Source: Polaribacter sp. KT25b
Lineage (GTDB): Bacteria; Bacteroidota; Bacteroidia; Flavobacteriales; Flavobacteriaceae
Length of the DNA stretch: 64,000 nucleotides
Direction: 5' to 3'
NCBI RefSeq assembly: GCF_900105145.1
Contig: NZ_LT629752.1
Location: 1,646,001 to 1,710,000, forward strand
The notes below the pieces were generated by a model. That model searched no databases, was not told the origin of the DNA, and worked only from the letters and a program-made list of their open reading frames with translations. Position 1 is the first letter of the stretch; the number at the start of each line of letters is the position of its first letter. Positions 19,170-27,819 of the stretch are shown one piece after another. The translations under genes were made by a program, and so were the position numbers.

Positions 19170-20504
19170 TTAATTATTTTTAGTATTTATAATTCTCGTA
19201 TTTGTAAACTCGTTTAAATCGATTGAATATAACTTTGAAGATGGAGATTTCTCAAATTCTTCTTCTATTAAACCTCCTAATATATAAAGTTTGTCTTTAT
19301 AATAATAAATTTCAGAATTTTTTAAATTTAAGTCAATTCTAAATTCATTTAATATTTTAGTGTTTATATTATAAGTAATTATTTTATTATCATTATAGAT
19401 ATATATAATACTTCCATAATGGGTTAAAGCAGGATTTTCTATTCCGTAAAATAAATTCCCTTCATTATTCCATTTTCCTGTAATAATATTATACGATTCA
19501 ATTAAGGAAAGAGGAACTTTATTAAACCCACCAATAAGATATATTTTGTTGTTTATTATAATACCTTTCACTTCTTTTGGTTTGGTCATCTTTGGTAATT
19601 TGTACCAATAACCATTTGTTGTATTATAGATATGCGATTGGTCTGTATATGTTTTTTGTCCGTTCCTATTTTGTTTAATAGAACCTCCCATAACAATAAT
19701 ATTATCTTGATATGGAAATGCGGTAAAATTAACTGCTTGGTGCGGATTAGTGTTATCTAAAATAATTTGTTTTGTTTCTAGGTTTAAAACTTCTATTTTG
19801 TCATCTAAATATTCACGTTTTCTATTTGTAGAAAGTGTTTTGCCTCCTAATATATAGATGTAGTTATTAACGAATACTATATTATGATAAGCACGCTTTC
19901 TAAATTTTAACTCTAACATTTGCCAAGTATCATTTTCTATATCATATACTTGTAATTTATCACTGTAATTTTCCCAAATGGAATTATATTTAGTGTTTTT
20001 AATAAACTCTTCTAAAGAAGAAGATTCGCTTAAAGCTTTTCTTGCATTATCATCAAAATAAGTTTCATCTCCACCAATTATATAAAGTTTATTATCAACT
20101 AATGTTGCACCAAAATTGTAAACTCCGTTTTTTAAAGGAGATAATTTTTTATAAGATATTGTTCGTTTTAGTTTTCGCTTATTTACTATTGTAATTTCGT
20201 TAAGATTTTCTGTTTTTTTTGATAAATGAACTATATTATTAAGTTCTTTTAGTTTTGATAAAGTATATTTTTTAGGTTCATAACCAATAATTGAAAATCT
20301 TATTGAATCTATTGGATTTATTTTAGATATTATTTTTAAATTAAATTCTCCTTTTTCATTAGACACTGTTCCTGTTTTATCTTTATTTAAATAGATATTT
20401 ACATTCTTTAATGGTTTTAGGTTTTCTTTATCTAGAACAACACCTTTTACATTTTGTCCAACTGCTGTTAAAAAAGAAAAAAATAAAATTAATGTTAACT
20501 TCAT
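19170..20504 (-). CDS. Secreted kelch-repeat protein with CarboxypepD_reg-like domain
   Basis: A 444-residue protein with a signal peptide (first 16 residues, to AVGQ). A SusC-type CarboxypepD_reg-like domain follows at about 18-100 (VKGVVLDKENLKPLKNVNIY). Five kelch blades follow, each with the (hydrophobic)-GG signature: LYIIGGD, IYILGGK, IIVMGGS, IYLIGGF and LYILGGL. Kelch propellers bind proteins or sugars; no catalytic residues are apparent. It probably acts in the periplasm or on the surface. It is single and next to the left edge of the repeat array. Confidence 0.85.
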   Translation of the reverse strand: MKLTLILFFSFLTAVGQNVKGVVLDKENLKPLKNVNIYLNKDKTGTVSNEKGEFNLKIISKINPIDSIRFSIIGYEPKKYTLSKLKELNNIVHLSKKTENLNEITIVNKRKLKRTISYKKLSPLKNGVYNFGATLVDNKLYIIGGDETYFDDNARKALSESSSLEEFIKNTKYNSIWENYSDKLQVYDIENDTWQMLELKFRKRAYHNIVFVNNYIYILGGKTLSTNRKREYLDDKIEVLNLETKQIILDNTNPHQAVNFTAFPYQDNIIVMGGSIKQNRNGQKTYTDQSHIYNTTNGYWYKLPKMTKPKEVKGIIINNKIYLIGGFNKVPLSLIESYNIITGKWNNEGNLFYGIENPALTHYGSIIYIYNDNKIITYNINTKILNEFRIDLNLKNSEIYYYKDKLYILGGLIEEEFEKSPSSKLYSIDLNEFTNTRIINTKNN

Positions 20505-20517
20505 AGTTTTTTTAATT

Positions 20518-20525
20518 CAAATTTA
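20518..20525 (-). promoter_or_regulatory. -7 element of the kelch gene
   Basis: Minus-strand TAAATTTG fits TAnnTTTG and lies 13 bp upstream of the ATG at 20504. Confidence 0.5.
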
Positions 20526-20824
20526 TATAACCCATTATATAATTACTTAAACACACTATAACATCAAAAAACAAGTAATATCAATGCTTTTTAACAGTGT
20601 ATATTTATTATGTAATAAAATATTTAAAACTTTGTACCAATGTAATCACTTTTTAAAAGCTATAAAAGTAATTTTTAAAAGTATATAGCTATCTCTACCT
20701 AAAGTAACCCAGTATATTTTTTAATTGTAATTTAGTATAGCGTTTATAAGATTAAAAATAGAGTTGTAACAAATGCTTTGAAATTATGAGTAACGATTTT
20801 ATTTATATTTGGTTTTGGTAATAT
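20526..20824. other. Gene-free stretch at the left edge of the repeat array
   Basis: About 300 bp, AT-rich, with no plausible ORF. I could not align it with the array repeat, although TGGTTTTGGTAAT near 20810 sits where a repeat right end would be expected next to the following gene. It may be a fully decayed repeat. Confidence 0.4.
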
Positions 20825-21838
20825 TTATTTTTTCAGATTGTTTATCCAATTCACTAAATACTCTTTAAAATTTAAATTTACATTATAAATTTCATTTGTT
20901 CTTTCGTTAGTTCCTTTTTTAGTCATAAAGTGATTTAATTTATCCATTTCTTTAAATTCAATATTTGAATTTCCAATTTCATCTAATTTTGTTTTGCTCT
21001 GTTTTGGGTTAACTAAAATATCTTCTTTTCCAATAATTACTAAAGTCGGAAAATTAATATTCTCTAAAGTTTTTGTATTATCTATTCTGGCTTCTTCTAA
21101 TTTATGAGGCATAAGGTAATTACTGAATGATTTTTTATTAATTCCGTGTTTTTTTGATTCTTTCTTTGCTGTTTTCCATATTTCCCAAGCTGTTTTATTT
21201 GGATTTTTATCTATTAAATCAAAGATGTAGTCTAATGTTTTTATTTTGTCATTAGCTGTTTTTCCAATTATTAAATTATCATAATTTCTGATTCCGTTAT
21301 TTATCTGATATTTGAGTAAATCTCTCGGTTTTCCTATCGGTGCAGACCATTGAATTAAAAAGTTTGGTAATATTTGTTTTTCTATTACTTTAAGGGAAAC
21401 AATACCGCCTAAACTATGACCTAAAAAGCCAATTTTTTTGTTTTCTAAAGTTTGTGATTTTTTAAGTTCGCTAAATATTTCAAGAAAATCATTTGTATAA
21501 ACTTTTGCTTGATCATTATATTCTCCAGTCGATTTTCCTACGCCTCTTTTATCAAATCTAAAAACTCCAATATTATTTTTTAACATATATTCAGTCAAGT
21601 AATTGTGTGCTTTTTGAGATATTTTTCCTGTTCCAGAAATTATTACAATAACGTTATCAAATTTAAATTTTGGTGTTAATAAAGTTCCGGAAATTGTAAT
21701 ATTATTATCGATTATTTTCGATATTTCCTCAACTTTATAGTTTTGAATATTCTCAATTTCTTTTTCATTATTAAACTTTTCTTGGCAAAAAGTCAGTACT
21801 GAAATGAATAGTAATATAATTATCAGGATTTTCTTCAT
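20825..21838 (-). CDS. Alpha/beta hydrolase, secreted
   Basis: A signal peptide (MKKILIIILLFISVLTFCQ) precedes a serine hydrolase domain. Nucleophile Ser is in GHSLGG, the acid residue probably in IIGKEDILV, and the His in KLNHFM. FDKRGVGKSTG marks the cap-proximal strand. It resembles the dipeptidyl-peptidase/acyl-esterase group of Bacteroidota. The frame is open to 21949, but the signal peptide fixes the start at 21838. This is the first gene of the array seen from the left. Confidence 0.88.
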   Translation of the reverse strand: MKKILIIILLFISVLTFCQEKFNNEKEIENIQNYKVEEISKIIDNNITISGTLLTPKFKFDNVIVIISGTGKISQKAHNYLTEYMLKNNIGVFRFDKRGVGKSTGEYNDQAKVYTNDFLEIFSELKKSQTLENKKIGFLGHSLGGIVSLKVIEKQILPNFLIQWSAPIGKPRDLLKYQINNGIRNYDNLIIGKTANDKIKTLDYIFDLIDKNPNKTAWEIWKTAKKESKKHGINKKSFSNYLMPHKLEEARIDNTKTLENINFPTLVIIGKEDILVNPKQSKTKLDEIGNSNIEFKEMDKLNHFMTKKGTNERTNEIYNVNLNFKEYLVNWINNLKK

Positions 21839-21946
21839 ATTTGATGCCAACTTGGCTGTACTAGGTTTCTCTTTATGCAGACAAACCAAAACTGTTATTA
21901 TTAAAAATATTTTTTCATTAATAATAATTTTTATCAAGCTTACTTC

Positions 21947-22075
21947 CAATGTGTTTGTACAAGGTTAGTAGCGTATTTTAAGAATGTAATTTAGCAAATA
22001 AAAACCATATAGAAAAAACGCGAGTATTTTTGTAAGTAGGCTCTTAAAACCAATAAATTATCTACGCCGTTAGGC
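21947..22075 (+). repeat. Array repeat R1
   Basis: Left end CAATGTGTTTGTACAAG, core ATTTAGCAAATAAAAACC, ACGCGAGTATTTTTGTAAGTAGG, right end TACGCCGTTAGGC. The right box GTTAGGC (22069) pairs with GCCTAAA at the left end of R2 across the intervening gene. TGCCAACTTGGCTGTAC at 21843-21858 may be a fragment of another copy. Confidence 0.8.
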
Positions 22076-22082
22076 AACAATT

Positions 22083-22763
22083 TTATATTTCGAATTCGTA
22101 TAATTTCTTTACAAGTTTTTTTCTTTGATACCAATCGTTATAAACAAGTTCAATTTTTGTAATCTCAAAAGTTCCAAAATCGAAGTCAACATAGTCTTCA
22201 ATTATTTTTAAAAAACTCTCTTTTTTATTTAATTGATTTCTAAATCGAACTATTGTTGAGTGTGCTGTTTCAATTGAATATCTTTTGTCTAAACTTTGTT
22301 CCAATTCAGATTTTTTAAATTCAAATCTTAAATTATCTCTAATTTCATTTAATAAGTTGTTATTCAAAAATCCTTGTACCATTATACAAGAAGTTGATGC
22401 AGTTAAACCTTTAAAATTAACTTCAATGTTTTTTTTAGTAGGTAAACATTTTTTGATTAATTCAATATATTTAGATAATTCAATGTTTTCGATATTAAAT
22501 CCATCATAACACGATATTATTGACATAACTGTAATGTGGATATCAGAATTAGGATAATAATATTGATTTGGTTCAGTTTTCTTTAATTCGAGTATAAGTT
22601 TTTCGATTTTTTCTTTTACATCATTAGACGGTCTAACAAGAAGAGTAATTCCAAATCTTTTGTCGCCCTTTGAGTCAATTAAATTATCAATTCTGTATTT
22701 TCCAACACAGATATTTTTTATTGATTCTTTATATAATTTACTATAATGTTCTTTAAGATTCAC
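22083..22763 (-). CDS. 2H phosphoesterase-superfamily protein (LigT/2',5'-RNA-ligase-like)
   Basis: A 226-residue protein with two HxT/S-type motifs about 90 residues apart, HITV at 76-79 and HSTI at 168-171. These are the paired catalytic motifs of 2H phosphoesterases that act on 2',3'- or 2',5'-phosphodiesters. No signal peptide, so cytosolic. The stop codon lies 7 bp from the right box of R1, and R2 lies directly upstream of the start, so it is a one-gene cassette. The biological substrate is unknown. Confidence 0.72.
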   Translation of the reverse strand: MNLKEHYSKLYKESIKNICVGKYRIDNLIDSKGDKRFGITLLVRPSNDVKEKIEKLILELKKTEPNQYYYPNSDIHITVMSIISCYDGFNIENIELSKYIELIKKCLPTKKNIEVNFKGLTASTSCIMVQGFLNNNLLNEIRDNLRFEFKKSELEQSLDKRYSIETAHSTIVRFRNQLNKKESFLKIIEDYVDFDFGTFEITKIELVYNDWYQRKKLVKKLYEFEI

Positions 22764-22800
22764 TAATATAATTTTTATGACGACAGCTATTTTTATAATA

Positions 22801-22940
22801 TAGCCTAAAAAGTGTTTGTTTATGAGTAGTTGCGTGTTTAAGCACCTAATTTAATAAATAAAAAACGAAAAGAAAGCCCGAGAGTATTTTTCTTAGTAGG
22901 TTAGAACTAGTAATAAATTATATGCGGTGTTGTAGGTAGT
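22801..22940 (+). repeat. Array repeat R2
   Basis: Left box GCCTAAAAAGTG, GAGTAGTTGCGTGTTTAAGC, ATTTAATAAATAAA, GGTTAGAACTAGT, right box GCGGTGTTGTAGGTAGTT. Full length, with the central hairpin degraded. Confidence 0.85.
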
Positions 22941-22943
22941 TTT

Positions 22944-23585
22944 TTACATTCGATTAACCCAAACCTTAACTCCCATAAATGCTCTTCTTTGAAATTCATT
23001 CCAACTCATTTCTTGTCTTGAATCATTTAAAGGCCAAGGATCTCTTAAAACTACTTTGTCTGGTATTATACCAATAACATTTCCAAAATTATCATACCTG
23101 TTAGAATAATATATTCCTGTCATAACATATGCGTGTCCAATTCCTCCGTTGGAATTTGAAAGTCCCACAATTAATGGCCACTTTTTCGATAGTCCGCTTA
23201 TAATTTCTTGGACACTTGTATAGCCTCCATAAGCATTTATTGAAGAAAATCTACCTCTATTATCAGCAGCCCAACCAGACAAAGCATTTAAAATTTGTCG
23301 TTCGTTAGCAGGTCTGTTTGAGTTAGAAAAACCATATATTTTTCTAACAACATCAACTTGTGAAACATATAATCCATGATAATTTAATGTCATTTGAATA
23401 CAAGCAGCCCAACACCAATTAGATTGCATTTGAGAACCTCCATTAACAGAAGTTGCTCGCATATATTCAAATTCATTGGTTGGAACTCCGCAACCGAAAT
23501 AATTATTACCGTATTGTTTACACGATTGTGCATTTAAATTTATACCAATAAACATTAAGATAATAATTCCTGTTACTTTTTTCAT
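22944..23585 (-). CDS. Secreted papain-like cysteine protease (C70/C39-like)
   Basis: A 213-residue protein with a signal peptide (residues 1-19, to LNAQ). The nucleophile Cys is in QSNWCWAACIQMTLNYHG, the His in GIGHAYVMTGI and a third polar residue in LRDPWP. The WCWAA arrangement is typical of AvrRpt2-type and papain-like peptidase_C39 proteins. It is probably exported to the periplasm or outside. It is the only ORF between R2 and R3; the target is unknown. Confidence 0.82.
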   Translation of the reverse strand: MKKVTGIIILMFIGINLNAQSCKQYGNNYFGCGVPTNEFEYMRATSVNGGSQMQSNWCWAACIQMTLNYHGLYVSQVDVVRKIYGFSNSNRPANERQILNALSGWAADNRGRFSSINAYGGYTSVQEIISGLSKKWPLIVGLSNSNGGIGHAYVMTGIYYSNRYDNFGNVIGIIPDKVVLRDPWPLNDSRQEMSWNEFQRRAFMGVKVWVNRM

Positions 23586-23672
23586 AATTCAAAGTTTAAG
23601 AAGTTAATATTAATTAAATTATAAATATTATTCAATACCTAATAGTAGGTAGTTTTGAGTGAGTTCAAATAG

Positions 23673-23968
23673 CACACAAAGTGTTTATATGTAGCTATGT
23701 AGCTTATTATTTGGCTTAAACAATAAAGTTAATAAATACAAACCGAATAATAAATCAGCGAGTATTTAGTTTTTCAATTAGTTCATGTTTAGATAAACAG
23801 GTTTAATATTCAGTTGTAAATTTTAAAGGAAATTCGGTTTTCATAAATTAATACTAACGATTTAGAGTAACCAAAGTTGTGTTTTGGTTATCGAAATTTT
23901 TCAGATTTAAAATTAATAAATATTCTATTTAGCAGAAAGAAACAATTTTGGTTACGCATTTGTTGGCG
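23673..23968 (+). repeat. Array repeat R3, degenerate and enlarged
   Basis: The left two thirds (CACACAAAGTGTTTATATG, TTAATAAATACAAACCGAAT, AATCAGCGAGTATTT) align with other copies. About 150 bp of different sequence then intervene before a right end GCATTTGTTGGCGG. The insert contains GTAACCAAAGTTG near 23869 and CAATTTTGGTTAC near 23943, an inverted pair. It may be a fusion of two repeat bodies. Confidence 0.55.
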
Positions 23969-23974
23969 GAAGTT

Positions 23975-24658
23975 TTATTTCATTTTAAGTGAATACCCTA
24001 TACTAAAACCATTTCCATTATAAGCTGGATTTGACCCTGAAAGATTGTAATTAGTTTGGTTAAAATTACCATAACTCAACCTTATTTTACTATTGTTTAT
24101 TAAAGTATATTCTAAACCTAGTAGTGTAGAATTGTTAAATGTAAAATTTGTTCCATTGTATGGAAATTTCTTAAATCCTGTAAAAATTCCTGTTCCGTAT
24201 TCAATAAATGGACTTATTTTTTTCTTTCCAAATAAGTACCAACGATAATAAGTCATTAAACCAACACCCAAACCAAATTTTTGATTACCATTAATTAATG
24301 GTGTTTTGTCTTGCCATTCTTGAATATTGAATTCTGCTGATACTGAAAACCAACTAGCAACTCTATGTTCAATACCAATGTTTTGATGCCACACATTTTT
24401 TAACCCAAAAGCATATTCGTTATTCATACCTGCTCTAGCTGAATAGAAATTAATGTTTTCGTGATTTTTAAAAACAAATTCTTCTAAACTATAAGATAAA
24501 GCAGCCAATCCTAATACACCTATTAAAGTACTTCGATTGGTTAAGGTTGTATGTAAAGTTGGATCAAAACCAGGAATGTGAGGCCAATCGTTTTTACTTT
24601 GTGAATTTGTGTTAAAAGCAACTAATAATAGTAATGTAAAAAGAATGTATTTTTTCAT
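23975..24658 (-). CDS. Outer-membrane beta-barrel, acyloxyacyl hydrolase (PagL)-like
   Basis: A 227-residue protein with a signal peptide (to FNTNSQ) and alternating aromatic/hydrophobic strands ending FSIGYSLKMK, as in small outer-membrane barrels. The segment SPFIEYGTG and the C-terminal NPAYNGNGFSIGYS resemble the lipid A deacylase PagL, but the catalytic His-Ser pair is not evident (FNQTNYNLSG in its place). I therefore treat the enzyme assignment as weak. It is last of three tightly packed genes. Confidence 0.55.
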   Translation of the reverse strand: MKKYILFTLLLLVAFNTNSQSKNDWPHIPGFDPTLHTTLTNRSTLIGVLGLAALSYSLEEFVFKNHENINFYSARAGMNNEYAFGLKNVWHQNIGIEHRVASWFSVSAEFNIQEWQDKTPLINGNQKFGLGVGLMTYYRWYLFGKKKISPFIEYGTGIFTGFKKFPYNGTNFTFNNSTLLGLEYTLINNSKIRLSYGNFNQTNYNLSGSNPAYNGNGFSIGYSLKMK

Positions 24659-24664
24659 ACTAAT

Positions 24665-25510
24665 TTATTGAAATTTAAAATGAGTAATAATTGGGTAATG
24701 GTCAGATATATAAGATACCCCATAATTTTTTACTAGGGTTTTATACGAAACAGCTTTTGATCTATTATAAAATATAAAATCAATATTTCTACTAATAATA
24801 CCTAAGCCAAAAGCATTGTAAGATTTATTATCATCACTTCGTTCTGCAAATCGCTGAGCACTAAAATAATTGTTTCTAATTGGTTCTAAACGAGAATTAC
24901 CTATGAGCATATTAAAATCTCCAGTAATAAAAACAGGTAAATCAGATTCTGTAATTTCTTCAATTTTCTGAACTATTAACTTGCTTGATTCTCCTTGGGC
25001 AGTTTTACCTTTATGATCAAAATGTGTATTGAATAAATAAAATTCTTTATCTTTATCAATATCTCTAAATTTTCCCCAAGTACATATCCTTATATTGTTT
25101 GCATCCCATCCTAATGAAGGGTATTCAGGAGTTTCACTTAGCCAAAAATCTCCATTGTTAAGAAGTTCAACTGTTGTTGTATCATAAAAAATAGCAGCAT
25201 ATTCGCCTCCAGAATGGCCATCATCCCTTCCAACTCCAACATAACTATAGTTTTGTAAGTTATTATCTAAATAGGATACTTGATTATGTAAACCTTCTTG
25301 AATACCAAATACTGTTGGTTTTACTTCGTTTAACATTGTTAAACAAGATTCTTTTCTGTTTTCCCATTGATTTTCTTCATCAGCAGGTTCATCATAGCGT
25401 AAATTGAAAGACATTACAGTTATATCTGAATCACCTGAAAAATCTTCAATTTCAATTGGTTTACAACTACAAATTAGTATTATAGTTATTAAAAAGTAAA
25501 ATGTTTTCAT
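24665..25510 (-). CDS. Endonuclease/exonuclease/phosphatase-family lipoprotein
   Basis: A lipoprotein signal (MKTFYFLITIILICSC) precedes an EEP fold. Motifs are VMSFNLRYD, GIQEGL (metal-binding Glu), FNTHFDHKG, FITGDFNM and a terminal SDHYPI. Family members cleave phosphodiesters in nucleic acids, lipids or inositides, and the lipid anchor argues for an extracytoplasmic substrate. The start is the second Met of the open frame at 25510, because the lipobox needs it. Its start abuts the stop of the upstream gene. Confidence 0.85.
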   Translation of the reverse strand: MKTFYFLITIILICSCKPIEIEDFSGDSDITVMSFNLRYDEPADEENQWENRKESCLTMLNEVKPTVFGIQEGLHNQVSYLDNNLQNYSYVGVGRDDGHSGGEYAAIFYDTTTVELLNNGDFWLSETPEYPSLGWDANNIRICTWGKFRDIDKDKEFYLFNTHFDHKGKTAQGESSKLIVQKIEEITESDLPVFITGDFNMLIGNSRLEPIRNNYFSAQRFAERSDDNKSYNAFGLGIISRNIDFIFYNRSKAVSYKTLVKNYGVSYISDHYPIITHFKFQ

Positions 25511-25511
25511 A

Positions 25512-26213
25512 TTATTTAATTTCAATTAAAATTAGGTTTGATGCAGGTAGTTTATCATTAACACCATTAAATTGAATACTATAAATTCCTTTTTTATTAA
25601 ATTTATAACCATCTAATAGGTTTATTTTCCCTGAAATAGATTCATTTGGTTTTAATGTGATGTAATCATTTTTTGTTGGAGGCATTCTTTTTACCATGAT
25701 ACCACTATATTCTATTTTTTTGCTATCATATATTATATCCATAAACTCTCCTGTAAAACTATTTTCAATTGGAGTTTTCCAAGGTAAAAATGTGAATTTT
25801 TCTTCCCCGAAATTCTTAGTATCCATTTCAAGTTCTATAACTTCTCCTAAGTTGTAAGAAGTTTTAGTAGTAGAAATAGAACTTATAATATTTTCTTTCA
25901 AGTATTTCTTTGAAATAATTTTAATGTTTTTTGAATTTAAAAGAGTTGGATTCATTTCTATGGAGTCTTTAATTTCCATTGAAATTATATTTCCTTTTTT
26001 TAATTCAACCCAATTTCTATTAGGAATTGATATTGTTGTTGTATAAATTTTGTTGTGATTATTTCTTAAAGTAATCGTTTGTCCATCATTTTCATTCTTA
26101 GTGTGTATCACTAAAAATTCACTTTTACTCAAAGTACTATAATTTTGTTTAACAGTATTACAAGAAAAGATTATAAGTAGAGTAGTAATGGGTGTCAATA
26201 TATTTTTTAACAT
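25512..26213 (-). CDS. Lipoprotein of unknown function
   Basis: A 233-residue protein with lipobox LLIIFSCNT at residues 12-20. The middle carries VELKKGNIISMEI, and the C half (SYNLGEVIELEMDTKN, then KPNESISGKINLLDGYKFNKKG) looks like an immunoglobulin-like beta domain. No enzyme motif seen. First of a three-gene unit with the EEP lipoprotein and the barrel, below a Crp/Fnr gene. Confidence 0.65.
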   Translation of the reverse strand: MLKNILTPITTLLIIFSCNTVKQNYSTLSKSEFLVIHTKNENDGQTITLRNNHNKIYTTTISIPNRNWVELKKGNIISMEIKDSIEMNPTLLNSKNIKIISKKYLKENIISSISTTKTSYNLGEVIELEMDTKNFGEEKFTFLPWKTPIENSFTGEFMDIIYDSKKIEYSGIMVKRMPPTKNDYITLKPNESISGKINLLDGYKFNKKGIYSIQFNGVNDKLPASNLILIEIK

Positions 26214-26274
26214 TAAGTCTTTTTTAATATTTGCAAATATTAAAATCTTTAATATTAATTCTATTGACTTAAGG

Positions 26275-26826
26275 TCAAGAAATTTCTTTTCTAATCCTAC
26301 TTAATCGTTCAGGAGAAACTTTTAAGTATTTAGCCAATTTATACAATGGAATTCTATTAATAAGTTCTTGATTGTTTTTTAAAATTTTAAGATACCTTTC
26401 TTTTGTAGATAGTATGAAAAAATCTTTCTCTCTTTGAATTCTCTTCATAGTATAACGCATAGATTCATTTTGTAGAAAATTTATAATTAAAGGATTCTTA
26501 CTAGATTTTATAAAGTGTAAAGGGATTTTTGTTAAAATAGTATCTGAGGTACATCTTAAAAGAATATCTGAAGGTAAACCATTGTAAAATGAGATAAATG
26601 ATGTACAAATTTCTCCTTCAAATAAAATATCGATTAAAAATTCGTTTTTATTATTTGAAATTTCTGCTTCTATAATGCCTTTTTCAATAAAGTAGCAGTA
26701 TTTTTCAACTTCTTCATAGTTCGTAATTATATGTTCTTTTGAATATCTTTTAGTTTCAAAATTCTCAAGAAATAAATCATATGTTTCTTTGTTGTATTTT
26801 TTTATTAGATATTCTTTAAATGTCAT
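26275..26826 (-). CDS. Crp/Fnr-family transcriptional regulator
   Basis: A 183-residue protein with a cyclic-nucleotide-binding-like fold (about 20-120: YFIEKGIIEAEI, SFISFYNGLPSDILLRCTSD) and a C-terminal helix-turn-helix (PLYKLAKYLKVSPERLSRIRKE). It lies 61 bp upstream of three same-strand genes and may control them. A deleted IS3 element ends about 16 bp upstream of its ATG and could have altered its promoter. Confidence 0.85.
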   Translation of the reverse strand: MTFKEYLIKKYNKETYDLFLENFETKRYSKEHIITNYEEVEKYCYFIEKGIIEAEISNNKNEFLIDILFEGEICTSFISFYNGLPSDILLRCTSDTILTKIPLHFIKSSKNPLIINFLQNESMRYTMKRIQREKDFFILSTKERYLKILKNNQELINRIPLYKLAKYLKVSPERLSRIRKEIS

Positions 26827-26841
26827 TAGCTATGATGTTTT

Positions 26842-27215
26842 TGTATTATACAGATATAAGTTGACCTTTTTTTCGGTTAATTAATACCGTTTAAAGTATT
26901 TTTTTAGACGTTTAGAATCCAAAAAATAATTTGAACTAGGTTTGTTTTTAAATTGTTAGTTCCGTTAAATTTACATTATTTTTTCGGTATGATTTGTACT
27001 TGATATTCGGATTTAAATTTACTTCTAAAGGTTTTCTTAAGTCTAAGCTATAGTACTATATTTTTTAATCCAATAGCCAATGGTAGTTCTAGGAATGTCA
27101 TATTTTTTAGAAGCGAAATTGGTTGAGATCTGACCATTTTGAATTTGGCCAACGACTAATAATTTAAGCTCTAAAGTTACTTTTTCGCCAGTTTTGTTTT
27201 TGAGTTTTTATAAGT
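26842..27215 (-). mobile_element. Internally deleted IS3-family element
   Basis: From 27215 downward the minus strand reads GEKVTLELKLLVVGQIQNGQ and SKKYDIPRTTIGYWIK, the OrfA helix-turn-helix. Just after it (27048 downward) comes SLDLRKPLEVNLNPN, the extreme C terminus of OrfB, then about 160 bp of IS end. The catalytic middle is gone. The block 26842-27048 is closely similar to 54240-54451, so both derive from one IS type. The outer end begins TGTATTATAC. Confidence 0.75.
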
Positions 27216-27260
27216 GACTATAATTATGTGTTTAATTTTTAATCAACACTATTTCAAGAG

Positions 27261-27304
27261 TGTATAAATATAGCCCAATGAGCTAACGTTGTTGTGTGTA
27301 GTTA
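27261..27304 (+). repeat. Array repeat R4, right-end remnant
   Basis: Only the right end survives (AACGTTGTTGTGTGTAGTTA). The box 27291-27304 is complementary at 12 of 14 positions to 29796-29809 at the left end of R5, across the three-gene cassette. The rest was probably lost with the IS3 insertion. Confidence 0.7.
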
Positions 27305-27816
27305 TTTTTAATTTCATTTTCAATATCCACTAATTTCAATTCTTTATGGTAGCTTTCTATTCTTGAGTGGGCAGTTCCGTCAACTAATAAAATGACTATT
27401 AGCATTGCAATAATTGTAATACTAATTGCTCTCCAAGTTGGTGTGTTAACAAACAGAATTAATAATGCGGCTATGATAATTAATATTGGAATTACTTTAA
27501 ATACAACTTTATATTCCTTTAAAGTGCTTTCAGAACGTTCAATCTCGGATTGGTAAAATGCAGATGCATCACCATTAAAATCCTTTTCAAATTGTTTAAC
27601 TCTTTGAACGTTTGTGTAGTTAAGTCCGCTACCAATTATTAATAGTAATATTCCTGCTACTAATGTTGGAATGATATAAGCCTTTGCTAAATCTGTTTTT
27701 CCTAATTGACAAAACCCAATACTTGCGATTAAAAATATAATTGCAAAGAGTATGAAGAAACGTGTTGAGAAGACTTCGGCTTTTGCCCATTCTGTCGCTA
27801 ATTTTAATAGTTCCAT
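27283..27816 (-). CDS. Membrane protein of unknown function (177 aa)
   Basis: Four hydrophobic segments (about residues 20-38, 47-66, 108-126 and 131-148) with a charged loop containing QFEKDFNGDASAFYQSEIER. No family recognised. Its last codons (NNYTQQR and stop) are encoded by the right end of repeat R4, so the C terminus is supplied by the repeat. It starts 3 bp after the AraC stop and belongs to the AraC/SDR cassette. Confidence 0.75.
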   Translation of the reverse strand: MELLKLATEWAKAEVFSTRFFILFAIIFLIASIGFCQLGKTDLAKAYIIPTLVAGILLLIIGSGLNYTNVQRVKQFEKDFNGDASAFYQSEIERSESTLKEYKVVFKVIPILIIIAALLILFVNTPTWRAISITIIAMLIVILLVDGTAHSRIESYHKELKLVDIENEIKNNYTQQR

Positions 27817-27819
27817 CGT

